A DNA stretch of 64,000 nt from Sphingopyxis sp. QXT-31 (GCF_001984035.1 NZ_CP019449.1:372001-436000), one strand, 5' to 3'. Shown: positions 35,228 to 44,443, counted from the stretch's first letter. Made by a program: numbers and translations. The notes: generated by a model from the sequence alone, not told the origin.

Positions 35228-35902
35228 GTGGAAGAGGCCGCCGGACTGATTGCGCCTGCCGCGACGATGATCGCGGCGATGATGACGGCAGCCAATCTCG
35301 GCGCGCGCGTGACCGGCTCGGGCTTCGTCGTGTTCACTTTGGGCTCGCTCGCCTGGTCGGTCGTCGGGTTCACATCGGGCCAGACCAATCTTCTTGCGAC
35401 GAACCTGTTCCTGACGCTCGTCAATCTCGTCGGAATATGGCGCTGGCTCGGCCGCCAGCGCGGCTATGAGGATGGCGCGCGGCGTGCCGCGAAGCGAAGC
35501 CGGATCGCGGCCTCGCCCTCGCTCTTCGCCGCGAGTGCGCTAGGCGGTCTTCCGGTGAGCGATATCCGCGGCGAAGTTGTCGGCCAGGCGGTCGATGCGA
35601 TGATCGAATGCGAAAGCGGATGCCTCTCTTATGTCGTCGTCGCGAGCGGCGGGCTCGGCGGCATCGACGAGACGCTGCGCGCGGTACCGGCGGCGATGCT
35701 CGACTGTCATGCCGACGGGCTCGTGCTGCTGATGAGCGCGGCGGAATATGAGAAGCGCGATACGCTCGACGGCGCCGCTTGGCCTGCGCGGCCCCCACGC
35801 GGACAGATAGCCACGGAGGCGTTGCTCGCCCCCGCGGCGGCGGCGGGCGAGGGGCCGCGGGGCGCCGGAAAGGAAGTGGCCCATGACGCGGCTCAAGGAT
35901 AA
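35228..35902 (+). CDS. Membrane protein with PRC-barrel-like domain
   Basis: A 224-aa protein. A GTG start at 35228 is chosen because GAGGAGAAG precedes it; the ORF is open back to 35129 but that part is basic low-complexity. Two hydrophobic segments (about residues 5-60, including VFTLGSLAWSVVGF and LLATNLFLTLVNLVGIWRWL) are followed by a PRC-barrel-like region (GGLPVSDIRGEVVGQAVDAM, LSYVVVASGG). PRC barrels are often found in stress- or envelope-linked proteins. It overlaps the next gene by 20 bases. Confidence 0.6.
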   Translation: MEEAAGLIAPAATMIAAMMTAANLGARVTGSGFVVFTLGSLAWSVVGFTSGQTNLLATNLFLTLVNLVGIWRWLGRQRGYEDGARRAAKRSRIAASPSLFAASALGGLPVSDIRGEVVGQAVDAMIECESGCLSYVVVASGGLGGIDETLRAVPAAMLDCHADGLVLLMSAAEYEKRDTLDGAAWPARPPRGQIATEALLAPAAAAGEGPRGAGKEVAHDAAQG

Positions 35903-36539
35903 TGGTCTCACCATCGTGCTGCTGCTGCTGTTCGCAGCGTCGATCGTCGGCCACTGGCTAACGGGGTGGCACGTCGCGCTCGCGGACGCTGCGCGGCACC
36001 ATCAGCCCGGTCTCTCGCTCTGGGCCTATGGCGGCAGTCCGCAATTCCTGTCCTCGGTGTTCGAAAACTGGGAGAGCGAGTTTCTCCAGATGTCGGCCTA
36101 TGTCGTGCTGACGGCGATGCTCGTTCAGCGCGGCTCGTCGGAATCGCGGGGTCCCGACGCGCCGCTGCGCGACGCCGATCTTGCCGCGCAGGCGCGCAAG
36201 CCCGGTGCCCCTGCGGTGCTGCGCAAGGGGCGTCTCGCGCGCGCTCTTTATGCCCGCTCGCTGGGGCTGGTGCTCGCGATGCTGTTTCTTGCCTCCTTCA
36301 TCCTCCACTGGACGCAGAGCGCGCGCGCGGCCGCCGAGGACGCGCGCGAGCATGGCGAAATCGCCCTTTCCACCTTCGCCTATCTCGGCGACCCCGGCCT
36401 CTGGTTCGAATCCTTCCAGAACTGGCAGAGCGAATTTCTGTCGACCGCCGTTCTCGTGCTCTTGTCGATCTTCCTTCGACAGAAAGAGTCGCCCGAATCG
36501 AAGCCCGTCGCCGCCCCGCATGCGGAGACGGGATCGTGA
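35883..36539 (+). CDS. DUF6766 family membrane protein
   Basis: A 218-aa protein with four predicted membrane segments in two similar halves. Each half has a helix followed by a conserved element: SPQFLSSVFENWESEFLQM and GLWFESFQNWQSEFLST. The repeated FENWESEFLQ/FQNWQSEFLS pattern marks the DUF6766 family, which is frequent in plasmid-borne stress clusters of alphaproteobacteria; the function is unknown. AAGGAAG precedes the start. It overlaps the PRC-barrel gene by 20 bases. Confidence 0.72.
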   Translation: MTRLKDNGLTIVLLLLFAASIVGHWLTGWHVALADAARHHQPGLSLWAYGGSPQFLSSVFENWESEFLQMSAYVVLTAMLVQRGSSESRGPDAPLRDADLAAQARKPGAPAVLRKGRLARALYARSLGLVLAMLFLASFILHWTQSARAAAEDAREHGEIALSTFAYLGDPGLWFESFQNWQSEFLSTAVLVLLSIFLRQKESPESKPVAAPHAETGS

Positions 36540-36767
36540 CGGCGAATGGCCGAGCGAACCGGCGTGCTTGTTACTGCTCCGCTGCCCCGGTGCCTGTCTC
36601 GCTGGGCGCTCGGAGCGCCGATTTAATCCTCGAACCGCGGAACGATCACAGCGGACGGGCGTCAGTCGTTCATCGCCCCGAGGCCGGGGGCGCTTCCCCC
36701 GACCGGCGCCGGCCCCGCCGACGCTCCCCAGATGACGCCCGGCCTCTGCCCGGGCGGGAGATGATCC

Positions 36768-37442
36768 ATGTCCAGATCCAAGAATGACCTTCCCGATCCG
36801 CTGATTCTCGCCGCCGCGGGCGCGGGCATCGCCGTGCTCGCAACCGGCGCGGCGCTCTGGCAGCGCCGTCGGCACCGCGAGAACCGAGGGCAGGAAGAAA
36901 CAATCGCGACCGACGCGCCGCATTGGACGCTCGACAAAACCTCCTCCCGCGCAATGTTCGGCAAGTCGGTGCTGATCAATCGCCCCCGCGCCGAGCTCTA
37001 CGCGGCATGGATGCCCGAACGCTTTCCCGAGTTCATGGAGAATGTGGTCGCGGTCGACGACCTCGGCGACGATGTCTCGCAGTGGACGATCAAGGCGCCC
37101 GCCGGGCGCGAGGTGACACTGGTCAACCGCATCACCGAGCGCGTCGAGGATGAATCCATCTATTGGCAGAGCACGCCAGCCTCCGACATCGCGAACAGCG
37201 GCGAGGTGCGCTTCACCGACGCGCCGGCGGGGCGAGGCACCTATGTCAGCCTGATCATCGCCTATGACCCGCCCGCCGGGAAGGTCGGGCGCCTCGCCGC
37301 CAAGCTCCTTCAGCGCGAGCCCGAAGTGCAGGCGCGGCGCGACCTTCACCGTTTCAAGCAGCTCATGGAAACCGGCGAAGTGACGACCAATGCCTCGCCC
37401 TCCGCGCGAGGCGCCGAGAGCCCTGCCGAGCCGCACATCTGA
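36768..37442 (+). CDS. SRPBCC (START-like) family membrane-anchored protein
   Basis: A 224-aa protein. One N-terminal transmembrane helix (PLILAAAGAGIAVLATGAAL) is followed by a SRPBCC/polyketide-cyclase-like fold (KSVLINRPRAELYAAWMPER FPEFM..., WTIKAPAGREVTLVNRITER, YVSLIIAYDPPAGKVGRLAAKLL). Such proteins bind lipids or small hydrophobic ligands; this subgroup is common beside DUF6766 and zinc alcohol dehydrogenase genes. A GGAAC-N16-CGTC string at 36639 upstream is only loosely like an EcfG general-stress promoter. Confidence 0.72.
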   Translation: MSRSKNDLPDPLILAAAGAGIAVLATGAALWQRRRHRENRGQEETIATDAPHWTLDKTSSRAMFGKSVLINRPRAELYAAWMPERFPEFMENVVAVDDLGDDVSQWTIKAPAGREVTLVNRITERVEDESIYWQSTPASDIANSGEVRFTDAPAGRGTYVSLIIAYDPPAGKVGRLAAKLLQREPEVQARRDLHRFKQLMETGEVTTNASPSARGAESPAEPHI

Positions 37443-37480
37443 ACGCCGAACCGCAGCACAATCACATCAAGGAGAAGGCC

Positions 37481-38698
37481 ATGCGCGCCGTGACCTGGCA
37501 GGGACGCCACAAGATCAGTGTCGAAACCGTTCCCGATCCCGAAATCGTCAACCCGCGCGATGCGATCATCCGCGTGACCTCTACCGCGATCTGCGGCTCG
37601 GACCTTCATCTTTACGACGGCTATATTCCGGGCATGCGCGCGGGCGATATCGTCGGCCACGAATTCATGGGTGAAGTGGTCGAGACCGGCGCATCCTCGA
37701 CGCTGCATCGGGGCCAGCGCGTCGTCGTGCCTTTCACGATCAGCTGCGGGCAATGCTTCTTCTGCGAGAAGCAGCAATATAGCGCCTGCGACAACAGCAA
37801 CCCGTCCGAGACGCGCGATGTATCCGAGCTGATGATGGGTCATGCGATGGGCGGGGCGTTCGGATATGCGCATCTCACCGGCGGCTACGCCGGCGGGCAG
37901 GCCGAATATGTCCGCATTCCCTATTCGGATGTCGGGCCGGTGGTCATTCCCGACGGCCTTGCCGACGACGACGTGCTCTTCCTCTCGGACATATTGCCGA
38001 CGGGTTGGCAGGCGGCGGTCAACGCCGACATCGAGCCCGGCGACACCGTCGCGGTGTGGGGCTGCGGCCCCGTCGGCCTGTTCACGATCCAGTCGGCGCT
38101 GCTGCTCGGCGCCGGGCGCGTGATCGCGATCGATCACTTTCCGACGCGCCTCGCGCTCGCGAAGAAATATGGTGCAGAGATCCTCGACTATACGAAGGTC
38201 GATGTCCGCGAGGCGCTCGCCGAAATGACCGGCGGCATCGGGCCTGACGCCTGCATCGACTGCGTCGGCATGGAGAGCCACGGGTTCACGGTCGACAACA
38301 TCCTCGACCAGGTGAAGGTCAAGCTGCTCTCGTCCACCGAGCGCATCCACGCCTTGCGCCAAGCGATCCTTGCGTGCCGCAAGGGCGGCCGCCTTTCGAT
38401 TCCCGGGGTTTACGGCGGTTTCGCCGACAAATTCCCGCTGGGCGAGCTCATGGAGAAGGGCCTCACCGTCAAGAGCGGACAGACGCATGTCCAGCGCTAT
38501 TCGGGCGAGCTTCTCGATATGATCCAGGCCGGCAAGTTCGATACCGTCTCGCTCATCTCGCATCACGCATCGCTCGAGGACGCCGCCGACATGTACCGGC
38601 ATTGGCACGACGAGCAGGACCTCTACACGAAGATCGTCCTGAAACCCGGCCTCAAGAAAGGGGACATCTCGGCCCGGCAGGAGCTGCAACATGCCTGA
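37481..38698 (+). CDS. Zinc-dependent alcohol dehydrogenase
   Basis: A 405-aa medium-chain dehydrogenase, preceded by AAGGAGAAGG. The catalytic zinc site is in STAICGSDLHLYDG and GDIVGHEFMGEV; the structural zinc site has four Cys in SCGQCFFCEKQQYSACDN. The nucleotide-binding region has VAVWGCGPVGLFTIQSALLL. Its length and sequence match the subgroup related to glutathione-independent formaldehyde dehydrogenases and threonine-dehydrogenase-like enzymes; the substrate is unknown. It overlaps the next SDR gene by 8 bases. Confidence 0.85.
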   Translation: MRAVTWQGRHKISVETVPDPEIVNPRDAIIRVTSTAICGSDLHLYDGYIPGMRAGDIVGHEFMGEVVETGASSTLHRGQRVVVPFTISCGQCFFCEKQQYSACDNSNPSETRDVSELMMGHAMGGAFGYAHLTGGYAGGQAEYVRIPYSDVGPVVIPDGLADDDVLFLSDILPTGWQAAVNADIEPGDTVAVWGCGPVGLFTIQSALLLGAGRVIAIDHFPTRLALAKKYGAEILDYTKVDVREALAEMTGGIGPDACIDCVGMESHGFTVDNILDQVKVKLLSSTERIHALRQAILACRKGGRLSIPGVYGGFADKFPLGELMEKGLTVKSGQTHVQRYSGELLDMIQAGKFDTVSLISHHASLEDAADMYRHWHDEQDLYTKIVLKPGLKKGDISARQELQHA

Positions 38699-39473
38699 TC
38701 GCAAACTCGCTGTCGTCACCGGTGCCTCGAGCGGCATCGGCCGCGAGATCGCCATACTCGCTGCGAAGGATGGTTACGACCTCATCGTCGCGGCCGACGA
38801 GCCGCTCGTCGATGCTGCCGCAGGTCTTCTCGCAAAGGGCGTCGAGGTTGAGACGGTCGAAGCCGATCTGGCGACCGCTGCCGGGGTCGAACGCCTTCTC
38901 GCCGCTGCGGGCGGCAGGCCGATCGACATTCTCGTCGCGAACGCAGGTCACGGCCTCGGTCGCGGTTTTCTAGACCAGCCCGTCGACGCGTGGCGTCACG
39001 TCATCGACACCAATATCACCGGCACGCTGCTGCTGCTCCAGCCGGTCCTGAAGGCGATGGTCGCGCGCGGCGAAGGCAAGATACTGATCACCGGCTCGAT
39101 CGCCGGTCATCTCGCCGGCTCTTTTCAGGCGGTGTATAACGGCACCAAGGCCTTCGTCGACAGTTTCGCCGCGGCGATCGGCAACGAATTGAAGGACAGC
39201 GGCGTCACCATCACCTGTCTCAAACCCGGCGCGACCGAGACGCGCTTTTTCGAGCGGGCCGGCATGCTCGACACGAAGGTCGGGCAATCGGAAAAGGACG
39301 ATCCCGCCGATGTGGCGAAAACCGGATGGGATGCGCTCCTCGCAGGAGAGCATGCGGTCGTTCACGGGCTCAAGAACAAGGCGCAGGTCCTGGCCTCGGG
39401 CGCTCTCAGCGAAGCGGCGACAGCCGAGATGCACCGGAAACTGGCCGAGCCGGGGTCGGGGAAGCAAGACTGA
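38691..39473 (+). CDS. SDR-family oxidoreductase
   Basis: A 260-aa short-chain dehydrogenase: VVTGASSGIGREIAILA at the N-terminus, ILVANAGHGLGRG, the catalytic Ser in ITGSIAGHL and Tyr-Lys in YNGTKAFVDSFA. It overlaps the zinc dehydrogenase by 8 bases, so the two probably work in the same pathway or stress response. The substrate is unknown. Confidence 0.85.
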   Translation: MPDRKLAVVTGASSGIGREIAILAAKDGYDLIVAADEPLVDAAAGLLAKGVEVETVEADLATAAGVERLLAAAGGRPIDILVANAGHGLGRGFLDQPVDAWRHVIDTNITGTLLLLQPVLKAMVARGEGKILITGSIAGHLAGSFQAVYNGTKAFVDSFAAAIGNELKDSGVTITCLKPGATETRFFERAGMLDTKVGQSEKDDPADVAKTGWDALLAGEHAVVHGLKNKAQVLASGALSEAATAEMHRKLAEPGSGKQD

Positions 39474-39513
39474 TCTGGCCGATCCGGCCCCATTTGTTGA
39501 AGAGGAGACGATC

Positions 39514-39849
39514 ATGAACAATCGCAATGACAGCAGGGGTGGAGCCTCCGCCAGCGATGGCTCGCTGCCGCAAGAACCTGTGGAACGCCGCGAGAATGTC
39601 GGGACGACGACGCCCGAGCGCTATCCCGCCGGCGAGCGCGAGGCCGGCGACGTGTCGGGGGCCGCCAACCGCGGCCATCGGCGCAGCACCGGCAGCGGCC
39701 CGGTCAGCGGAAGCGGCGCGGGTGCCGGCGGCAAAGGCAATGCCGAGGATTATGACAGCGATCCGCAAGGCGGCGGCGGGCGCGCTGCCGAACCCGATAC
39801 GCCCCCGCCCGGCAAGGGAGCGGACGCGCCGGTTGGCGGGAGCCGTTAG
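39514..39849 (+). CDS. Unrecognised disordered Gly/Ser-rich protein
   Basis: A 111-aa hydrophilic protein, start at ATG 39514 with GAGGAGACG upstream. Composition is dominated by Gly, Ser, Asp, Pro and Arg without hydrophobic core, so it is probably intrinsically disordered. No family is recognised. Similar low-complexity hydrophilic proteins occur in desiccation- and stress-gene clusters, but a function here is inference. Confidence 0.5.
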   Translation: MNNRNDSRGGASASDGSLPQEPVERRENVGTTTPERYPAGEREAGDVSGAANRGHRRSTGSGPVSGSGAGAGGKGNAEDYDSDPQGGGGRAAEPDTPPPGKGADAPVGGSR

Positions 39850-39908
39850 GCCCTCGCGGCGGTCGGGCGGCGCGGCGCAATCGCTCTGGCAGCGCCGTAC
39901 CCGGCCGT

Positions 39909-40487
39909 TCACTCGATCCGGTAGTCGATCGGCTTGAAGCTGCCGCCGCAGCTGTCGTAGGCCGAGCAGGCGGTGAGCCCGACGATCAGGTCGTCGAGCG
40001 CGCGAAGCCGTATGAAGTCACCGGCCTTCGTCGTCGGCGGAAGGACGCGGATCTTGCCGTCGCTGCCGACCGGCACATTCATGAACAGGTTGAACGCGAC
40101 GGGAATGGCGTCGGCAGCAATCCCATATGGCTCGAGCGCTTCGGCCAGATTGCCGAAGCAGCCGCGGTGAACGGGCTTGTCGGCGTAGAAATGGCGAAAG
40201 GTCGCCTCGCTGCACGGCGTCAGCAGAAAATCATGCACCCCGCAGCTATCCTCGACGATCTCGAGCAGCGCGTTTGACCGGTTCGACCACAAGCGGTTGC
40301 CGGTCGTCAGCCGGATCGTCTCTTCATAGTCGAACGTCCGCCCGTTCGAGATCGCTTCGCGGGGATCCGCCGCACGAAACGCAAGAAGGTCGCCGACCTG
40401 GCCGCCCTCGGGGTCGGTCACGCAGAGAATCTTGTCCTTGGGAAGCGTGAAGGCGACGCCGCTGCGGGGCGCGATCCGGTCGGTCAT
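39909..40487 (-). CDS. DUF1989 (urea-carboxylase-associated) protein
   Basis: A 192-aa protein with the DUF1989 layout: CVTDPEGGQVGDLLAFRA, EETIRLTTGNRLWSNRSNALLEI (split by reading), then CSEATFRHFYADKPVHRGCFGNL and FNLFMNVPVGSDGKI and ACSAYDSCGGSF. Members accompany urea carboxylase or guanidine/urea metabolism genes, and possible metal-binding Cys/His residues are retained. No urea carboxylase gene is in the window, so its partner is not evident. It is transcribed towards the preceding disordered protein gene. Confidence 0.75.
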   Translation of the reverse strand: MTDRIAPRSGVAFTLPKDKILCVTDPEGGQVGDLLAFRAADPREAISNGRTFDYEETIRLTTGNRLWSNRSNALLEIVEDSCGVHDFLLTPCSEATFRHFYADKPVHRGCFGNLAEALEPYGIAADAIPVAFNLFMNVPVGSDGKIRVLPPTTKAGDFIRLRALDDLIVGLTACSAYDSCGGSFKPIDYRIE

Positions 40488-40627
40488 GAATGCTCCTGAA
40501 CTGAGAAGGTGCGGCGGGAATGAACTAAGATGTCATGAAGCGGTTGCCGGGAGGAGGACGAAATGCGGCGAGCGAAAGCCGCCGCGCTAATCGCGCGGCG
40601 GCTTTGAACGCCGGTTCCGAGCCTCTG

Positions 40628-41203
40628 TCAGGGGGCCAGCTTGCCGAGTTCGGCTCGGTGCGCTTCCACCACCGGCACAATCTCTGCTGCCGCCTGCTTG
40701 AGTGCGACCGCCTCGCCCGAGGCAGCATAGCCTTGGTGCAGCGCCAGTGCCGCACCATGCGCGGTCTTCTGGTGGTCGAGATAGATTTTGTCGATGCCCG
40801 CGGCATCGGCGGCCTTGATGTCCGCCAGCATCTTCTCCTGGTCGGGAGCAAGTGTCGGTGCCGGCGCCTGGACCCCGGCGCTCGCGGCGGCCGCCTTCAC
40901 TTTCGCGGTCGATTTTCCGTGATTGTCGATCATCATCTCGGCAAAGGCCCTGACCTTTGCATCTTTCGATTTGGCGAGCAGGGCTTTCGACGATTCGATC
41001 TCCCAGAGGTCGCCGGCACCCGCCTGCGCGATATAATCGGCCGTGCTGACTGCTTGCGCCGGCGTTGCGGCGGCCGGACCGGGCTCGGGTGCCACAACGG
41101 CCGTGTCAGCAGACGCGGCGGCTTGCTCCTCGTCGCGCGTATCGGGTCCGCCGCATCCCGCGACGATCGCGGTGATCGCCGCGGCTCCAATCCATGTCTT
41201 CAT
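40628..41203 (-). CDS. DUF4142 domain lipoprotein
   Basis: A 191-aa protein starting at 41203 after GAGGAGAGACG; the same frame is open far upstream as a shadow. The lipobox IVAGC at about residues 14-18 predicts a lipidated Cys. The mature part matches DUF4142: VSTADYIAQAGAGDLWEIESSKALLAKSKDAKVRAFAEMMIDNH (split by reading), then HQGYAASGEAVALKQAAAEIVPVV. DUF4142 proteins are four-helix ferritin-like periplasmic proteins that are common in oxidative or desiccation stress clusters; function unknown. Confidence 0.78.
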   Translation of the reverse strand: MKTWIGAAAITAIVAGCGGPDTRDEEQAAASADTAVVAPEPGPAAATPAQAVSTADYIAQAGAGDLWEIESSKALLAKSKDAKVRAFAEMMIDNHGKSTAKVKAAAASAGVQAPAPTLAPDQEKMLADIKAADAAGIDKIYLDHQKTAHGAALALHQGYAASGEAVALKQAAAEIVPVVEAHRAELGKLAP

Positions 41204-41315
41204 CTCGTCTCTCCTCAAATGATCTTCTGCGCTTCGGCCTCCCGGCTTTTCCGCATGCAAGACCGGGCCGCGGCGCGCGCGGCCCGGTCTTTCACCCGGA
41301 AAGCGGGGGCGAAGG

Positions 41316-41459
41316 TCAGCTGCGCTGTTTGCCCTGATCCTTGCTTCCCGACTGCTTGTCGGCTCCCGACTGGCTCTTGCCGCCGTCCTGCTGCTGCTGG
41401 CTGCCCTTGCCGGACGAGCTGCCCTGCTGCTTGCCGTCTTTCTTGTCATTCTGTGCCAT
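41316..41459 (-). CDS. Short Gln/Ser/Gly/Lys-rich hydrophilic protein
   Basis: A 47-aa ORF: MAQNDKKDGKQQGSSSGKG, then QQQQDGGKSQ and SKDQGKQRS. GGAAAGGATG precedes the ATG. It is fully hydrophilic and probably disordered, similar in composition to small stress- or desiccation-linked proteins. A Crp/Fnr-like box lies about 90 bases upstream (41545-41558). Confidence 0.5.
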   Translation of the reverse strand: MAQNDKKDGKQQGSSSGKGSQQQQDGGKSQSGADKQSGSKDQGKQRS

Positions 41460-41544
41460 GACGCATCCTTTCCATGCGGCCCGAGGCGGGCCAATATGGA
41501 AACCCCGCGCTTGTCCGGCTTGTTGCGTGAAAGAGGAGCCGGGT

Positions 41545-41558
41545 TGATCGAAGTTATA
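41545..41558 (-). promoter_or_regulatory. Candidate Crp/Fnr box upstream of the 47-aa gene
   Basis: On the - strand, ATAAC-TTCG-ATCAA; it matches the ATCAA half of the FNR consensus and the TAAC half of the boxes at 21843 and 33971. Apart from this element, 41460-41766 shows no gene. Confidence 0.42.
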
Positions 41559-41766
41559 CGCTTTTGGCGTGCCGCAACGGTCCGGGGCGCCGTGCGCGTT
41601 CCGGCCGCCTTTCGCGACGGCGCGGGCGCCTGGCGTTGGGTGAGGCGGGCAGGCGCGTTCGGCGCTTCGCCGGACTTATCATGCGTGCGGGAGGGCGGCG
41701 GCGCGTCGCCGGTGCGGCCAAAAAGGGCCCGGCGCGCGGCGCGGCTCGCGGTCGCCTGACGCACCT

Positions 41767-42513
41767 TCAACCGAGGCAGGCGACGATCGCCTCGATCACC
41801 GCGATCGTCTCCCTGGGGTCGCGCACGCGCACCGTGTCGAGCCCGAGCAGCTTCGCCGGATAGTCGTTGCCGCCCGGAAAGATCGCGTCGCCGATGAAGA
41901 TCATGTCGCCGAGCGCGATTCCGCTCTCGGCGCTCAGCTTCTTTAGTCCATAGCCCTTGTCGACGCCCTCGCGCGTGACGTCGATCGAAGTCGCGCCGCC
42001 CATGTTGATCGACAGGCCCGGGAGCCGCTCGCCGAGATCCGCCTGGATGATCCGCCGCTTCGCGAAGTCGGGATCCCAGACTTCCTTGGCGGCGATCGGC
42101 GCCTGCTGGCCGAGCGCCGAGAAAGTGATCTGGCTGCCGCGGTCCTCGATGCGATCGCCCCAGACTTCCTCGGGAACGAACCTCGTCGCCTCGAGCGACG
42201 CGTCGAAGGCGGCGAGGATGCGCGCCTTTTCCTCGTCGCTGAACAGCTCGGCATAAAGCGGCGTCCAGCCGCCGCCGCGGTGGACGAAAAGCTTCGTGCC
42301 CGTCGTCGGCATCAGCCAGAGCCGGCCCCGATCGGCGTCTGCCGGAAGTCGGCTCGCGACCTGCTTGTCGAATTGCGGCCAGTCGCCGCCCGAAATCACC
42401 GCGACCTCGGCGACGCCCAGGAGCGTCGCGATCGCCGTGCCCATCTCGGGGGCGAGCGGCTGCTTGCTTTCCGCCAGGGTTCCATCGAGATCGAAGGCGA
42501 CGAGTTTCTTCAT
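41767..42513 (-). CDS. HAD-IIB family phosphatase (phosphomannomutase-like)
   Basis: A 248-aa protein. The ATG at 42513 is preceded by GAGGAGACAATC. HAD motif I is AFDLDGTLAESK, motif II lies in VISGGDWPQF, and motif IV is MIFIGDAIFPGGNDYP. The cap region resembles eukaryotic-type phosphomannomutases and sucrose/mannosylglycerate-phosphate phosphatases. With two GH130 enzymes and a GT4 on this island, a mannose-phosphate substrate is plausible, but unproven. Confidence 0.8.
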   Translation of the reverse strand: MKKLVAFDLDGTLAESKQPLAPEMGTAIATLLGVAEVAVISGGDWPQFDKQVASRLPADADRGRLWLMPTTGTKLFVHRGGGWTPLYAELFSDEEKARILAAFDASLEATRFVPEEVWGDRIEDRGSQITFSALGQQAPIAAKEVWDPDFAKRRIIQADLGERLPGLSINMGGATSIDVTREGVDKGYGLKKLSAESGIALGDMIFIGDAIFPGGNDYPAKLLGLDTVRVRDPRETIAVIEAIVACLG

Positions 42514-42807
42514 GATTGTCTCCTCTGTTCGCTGTCGCCGACGCTGAGCCGACAAAGCATCCCAATCGCCTGAAGCCTCTCGAAGTTCCTGCGGGCACCT
42601 CGCCCCGACCTACCTCCCAGGCAAAATGTCAAAGGCGGGGCGAGAGCACGGCGGGAGCGGGCGTGGCGGGGACGGGTGGCGGGCCGTCGTTGTCGGCATG
42701 CCGCGGCCGCGGCAAGGTCGGGGCCGGTCGCTGGGCGACCCGCGAGCCTAACGCAACGAGTTCGGCTTTGGAGGCGTTAGCGTCTCGATGACGAGGAAGA
42801 CCATTCG

Positions 42808-43569
42808 ATGACCCCGCGCTGGCCTTCGGTGCTCTGGGTGGTTCGCCACGGCCAAAGCGCGGGCAATGTCGCGCGCGATGCCGCCGACGCGGCGGGTGAC
42901 CTGCGCATTGCGCTCGACCACCGCGATGTCGATGTGCCCCTCTCCGCGCTGGGCGAGCAACAGGCACAGGCGCTCGGCGCCTGGTTCGCAGCGGGCGAAG
43001 AAGACGGCCGCCCCGAGATCATGCTCGCCTCGCCCTATGTCCGGGCCGTGCAGACCGCCGAAATCTTTCGCGGCGCAGGAGGCTGCGCGGCCGACGAGAA
43101 AATCTGCATCGACGAGCGGCTGCGCGAGAAGGAGTTCGGCATCCTCGACGGCCTCACGCGCCGAGGCATCGAGGCGGCGCATCCCGATCAGGCCGAATTC
43201 CGGCTGGCGCTTGGCAAATTCTATCACCGCCCGCCGGGCGGTGAGAGCTGGTGCGATGTGATCCTGCGCCTCCGCTCGCTCCTCGACACGGTCTCGCTCC
43301 ACTATGGCGGGCTGCGCGTGATGATCGTCGCGCACCAGGTGGTCGTCCTTTGCCTGCGCACCATCATCGAAAATCTGGGAGAGGCCGAGATATTGGCAAT
43401 CGACAGCGAGGGCGACGTCGCCAATTGCGCGATCACCGAATATCGTTTCGACGCGGACGTGGGCCGCGACGGCAACCTCGTCCTGTCGCGCTACAATGTG
43501 ACTGCGCCAATGGAGGGCGAAGTCCCGGTCACCCGCGAACCCGATGCGATGGTGGCCGCGCGTGGCTGA
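42808..43569 (+). CDS. Histidine phosphatase (phosphoglycerate mutase-like)
   Basis: A 253-aa protein with the family signature VVRHGQSAGNVARD, the conserved Glu in DERLREKEFGILDG and second His in MIVAHQVVVL. The substrate is unknown; members dephosphorylate sugars, nucleotides or proteins. It is first in a co-directional set (histidine phosphatase, NAD(P)HX dehydratase, MgtC, TrxR-like) with overlapping gene ends. Confidence 0.8.
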   Translation: MTPRWPSVLWVVRHGQSAGNVARDAADAAGDLRIALDHRDVDVPLSALGEQQAQALGAWFAAGEEDGRPEIMLASPYVRAVQTAEIFRGAGGCAADEKICIDERLREKEFGILDGLTRRGIEAAHPDQAEFRLALGKFYHRPPGGESWCDVILRLRSLLDTVSLHYGGLRVMIVAHQVVVLCLRTIIENLGEAEILAIDSEGDVANCAITEYRFDADVGRDGNLVLSRYNVTAPMEGEVPVTREPDAMVAARG

Positions 43570-44443
43570 GGCAACCCCGCTCGACACCACCTGGCTCAAG
43601 GCGCATCCGCTTCCCGATCATCATGACAATGTCGACAAGAACGGCCGCGGCCGGGTGCTCGTGATCGGCGGTTGCCGCCGGGTGCCAGGCGGCATGCTGC
43701 TCACCGCCGAGGCGGCGTTCCGCGCCGGGGCGGGCAAGGTGACGATCGCGACGATCGCCTCGGCGGCGATCCCGATCGGCATCGCCTTTCCGGCCTGCGC
43801 CGTCGTCGCGCTCCCCGAAACCGAAGCGGGCGAGATTGCGCCCGAGGCGGCCGAACTGCTGCTCGCCGAGGTGGCGCTGCACGACGCCGTCGTCTTCGGG
43901 CCCGCGATGATCGACGCCGACATCGTCCGGACCTTGCTCGAAGCCCTGCTGCCGGCGCTGCCCGAGGACATCTTCCTCCTCCTCGACGCCGTCGCGCTGC
44001 GCGCAGCGGCCGCACATTCGGATGCGATCCGGCCGCGCGCCGCGCACACAATCCTCACCCCGCACGAAGGCGAACTTGCCGCGATGCTCGATGTAGCGAA
44101 AGAGGAGGTCGCAAGCGACCCGCTCGCGTCGCTCGGCAAGGCGGCCGACCGCTTCGGCGCGGCGGTGATGGTCAAGGGCGCGACGAGCCATCTCATCGCC
44201 GAGGGGAGCTGCCTGGCTTATGCGGGCGGCGGGCTCGGCCTTGCCGTCAGCGGCTCGGGCGACGTGCTGGCGGGCCTCATCGCCGGGCTCGGCGCGCAAG
44301 GCCTCTCGCCCCTGCAGGCGTCCGCCTGGGGCATCTGGCTGCACGGCGAAGCGGGGCGGCGGCTCGGCGAAACCATGGGGCCGCTCGGCTATCTTGCGCG
44401 CGAGCTGCTGCCGCTCGTCCCGGGGCTGATGCGCGGTGTCTGA
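43562..44443 (+). CDS. nnrD: ADP-dependent NAD(P)H-hydrate dehydratase
   Basis: A protein of about 293 aa, taken from GTG 43562 (8-base overlap with the preceding gene); ATG 43544 is an alternative. Ribokinase-like fold: GRVLVIGGCRRVPGGMLLTAEAAFRAG, split by reading, ILTPHEGELAAML, VMVKGATSHLIA and the nucleotide site VSGSGDVLAGLIAGLG. It repairs hydrated NADH/NADPH formed under stress. It lacks the epimerase (YjeF N-terminal) domain that is often fused in chromosomal NnrD, so this is a stand-alone dehydratase. Confidence 0.85.
   Translation: MAEATPLDTTWLKAHPLPDHHDNVDKNGRGRVLVIGGCRRVPGGMLLTAEAAFRAGAGKVTIATIASAAIPIGIAFPACAVVALPETEAGEIAPEAAELLLAEVALHDAVVFGPAMIDADIVRTLLEALLPALPEDIFLLLDAVALRAAAAHSDAIRPRAAHTILTPHEGELAAMLDVAKEEVASDPLASLGKAADRFGAAVMVKGATSHLIAEGSCLAYAGGGLGLAVSGSGDVLAGLIAGLGAQGLSPLQASAWGIWLHGEAGRRLGETMGPLGYLARELLPLVPGLMRGV

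Noticed and set aside
36639..36663. EcfG-type general stress promoter (GGAAC-N16-CGTC)
   Set aside because: The -10 part differs from CGTT, and no other clear GGAAC-N16/17-CGTT was found before the stress genes, so it was not listed as a feature.
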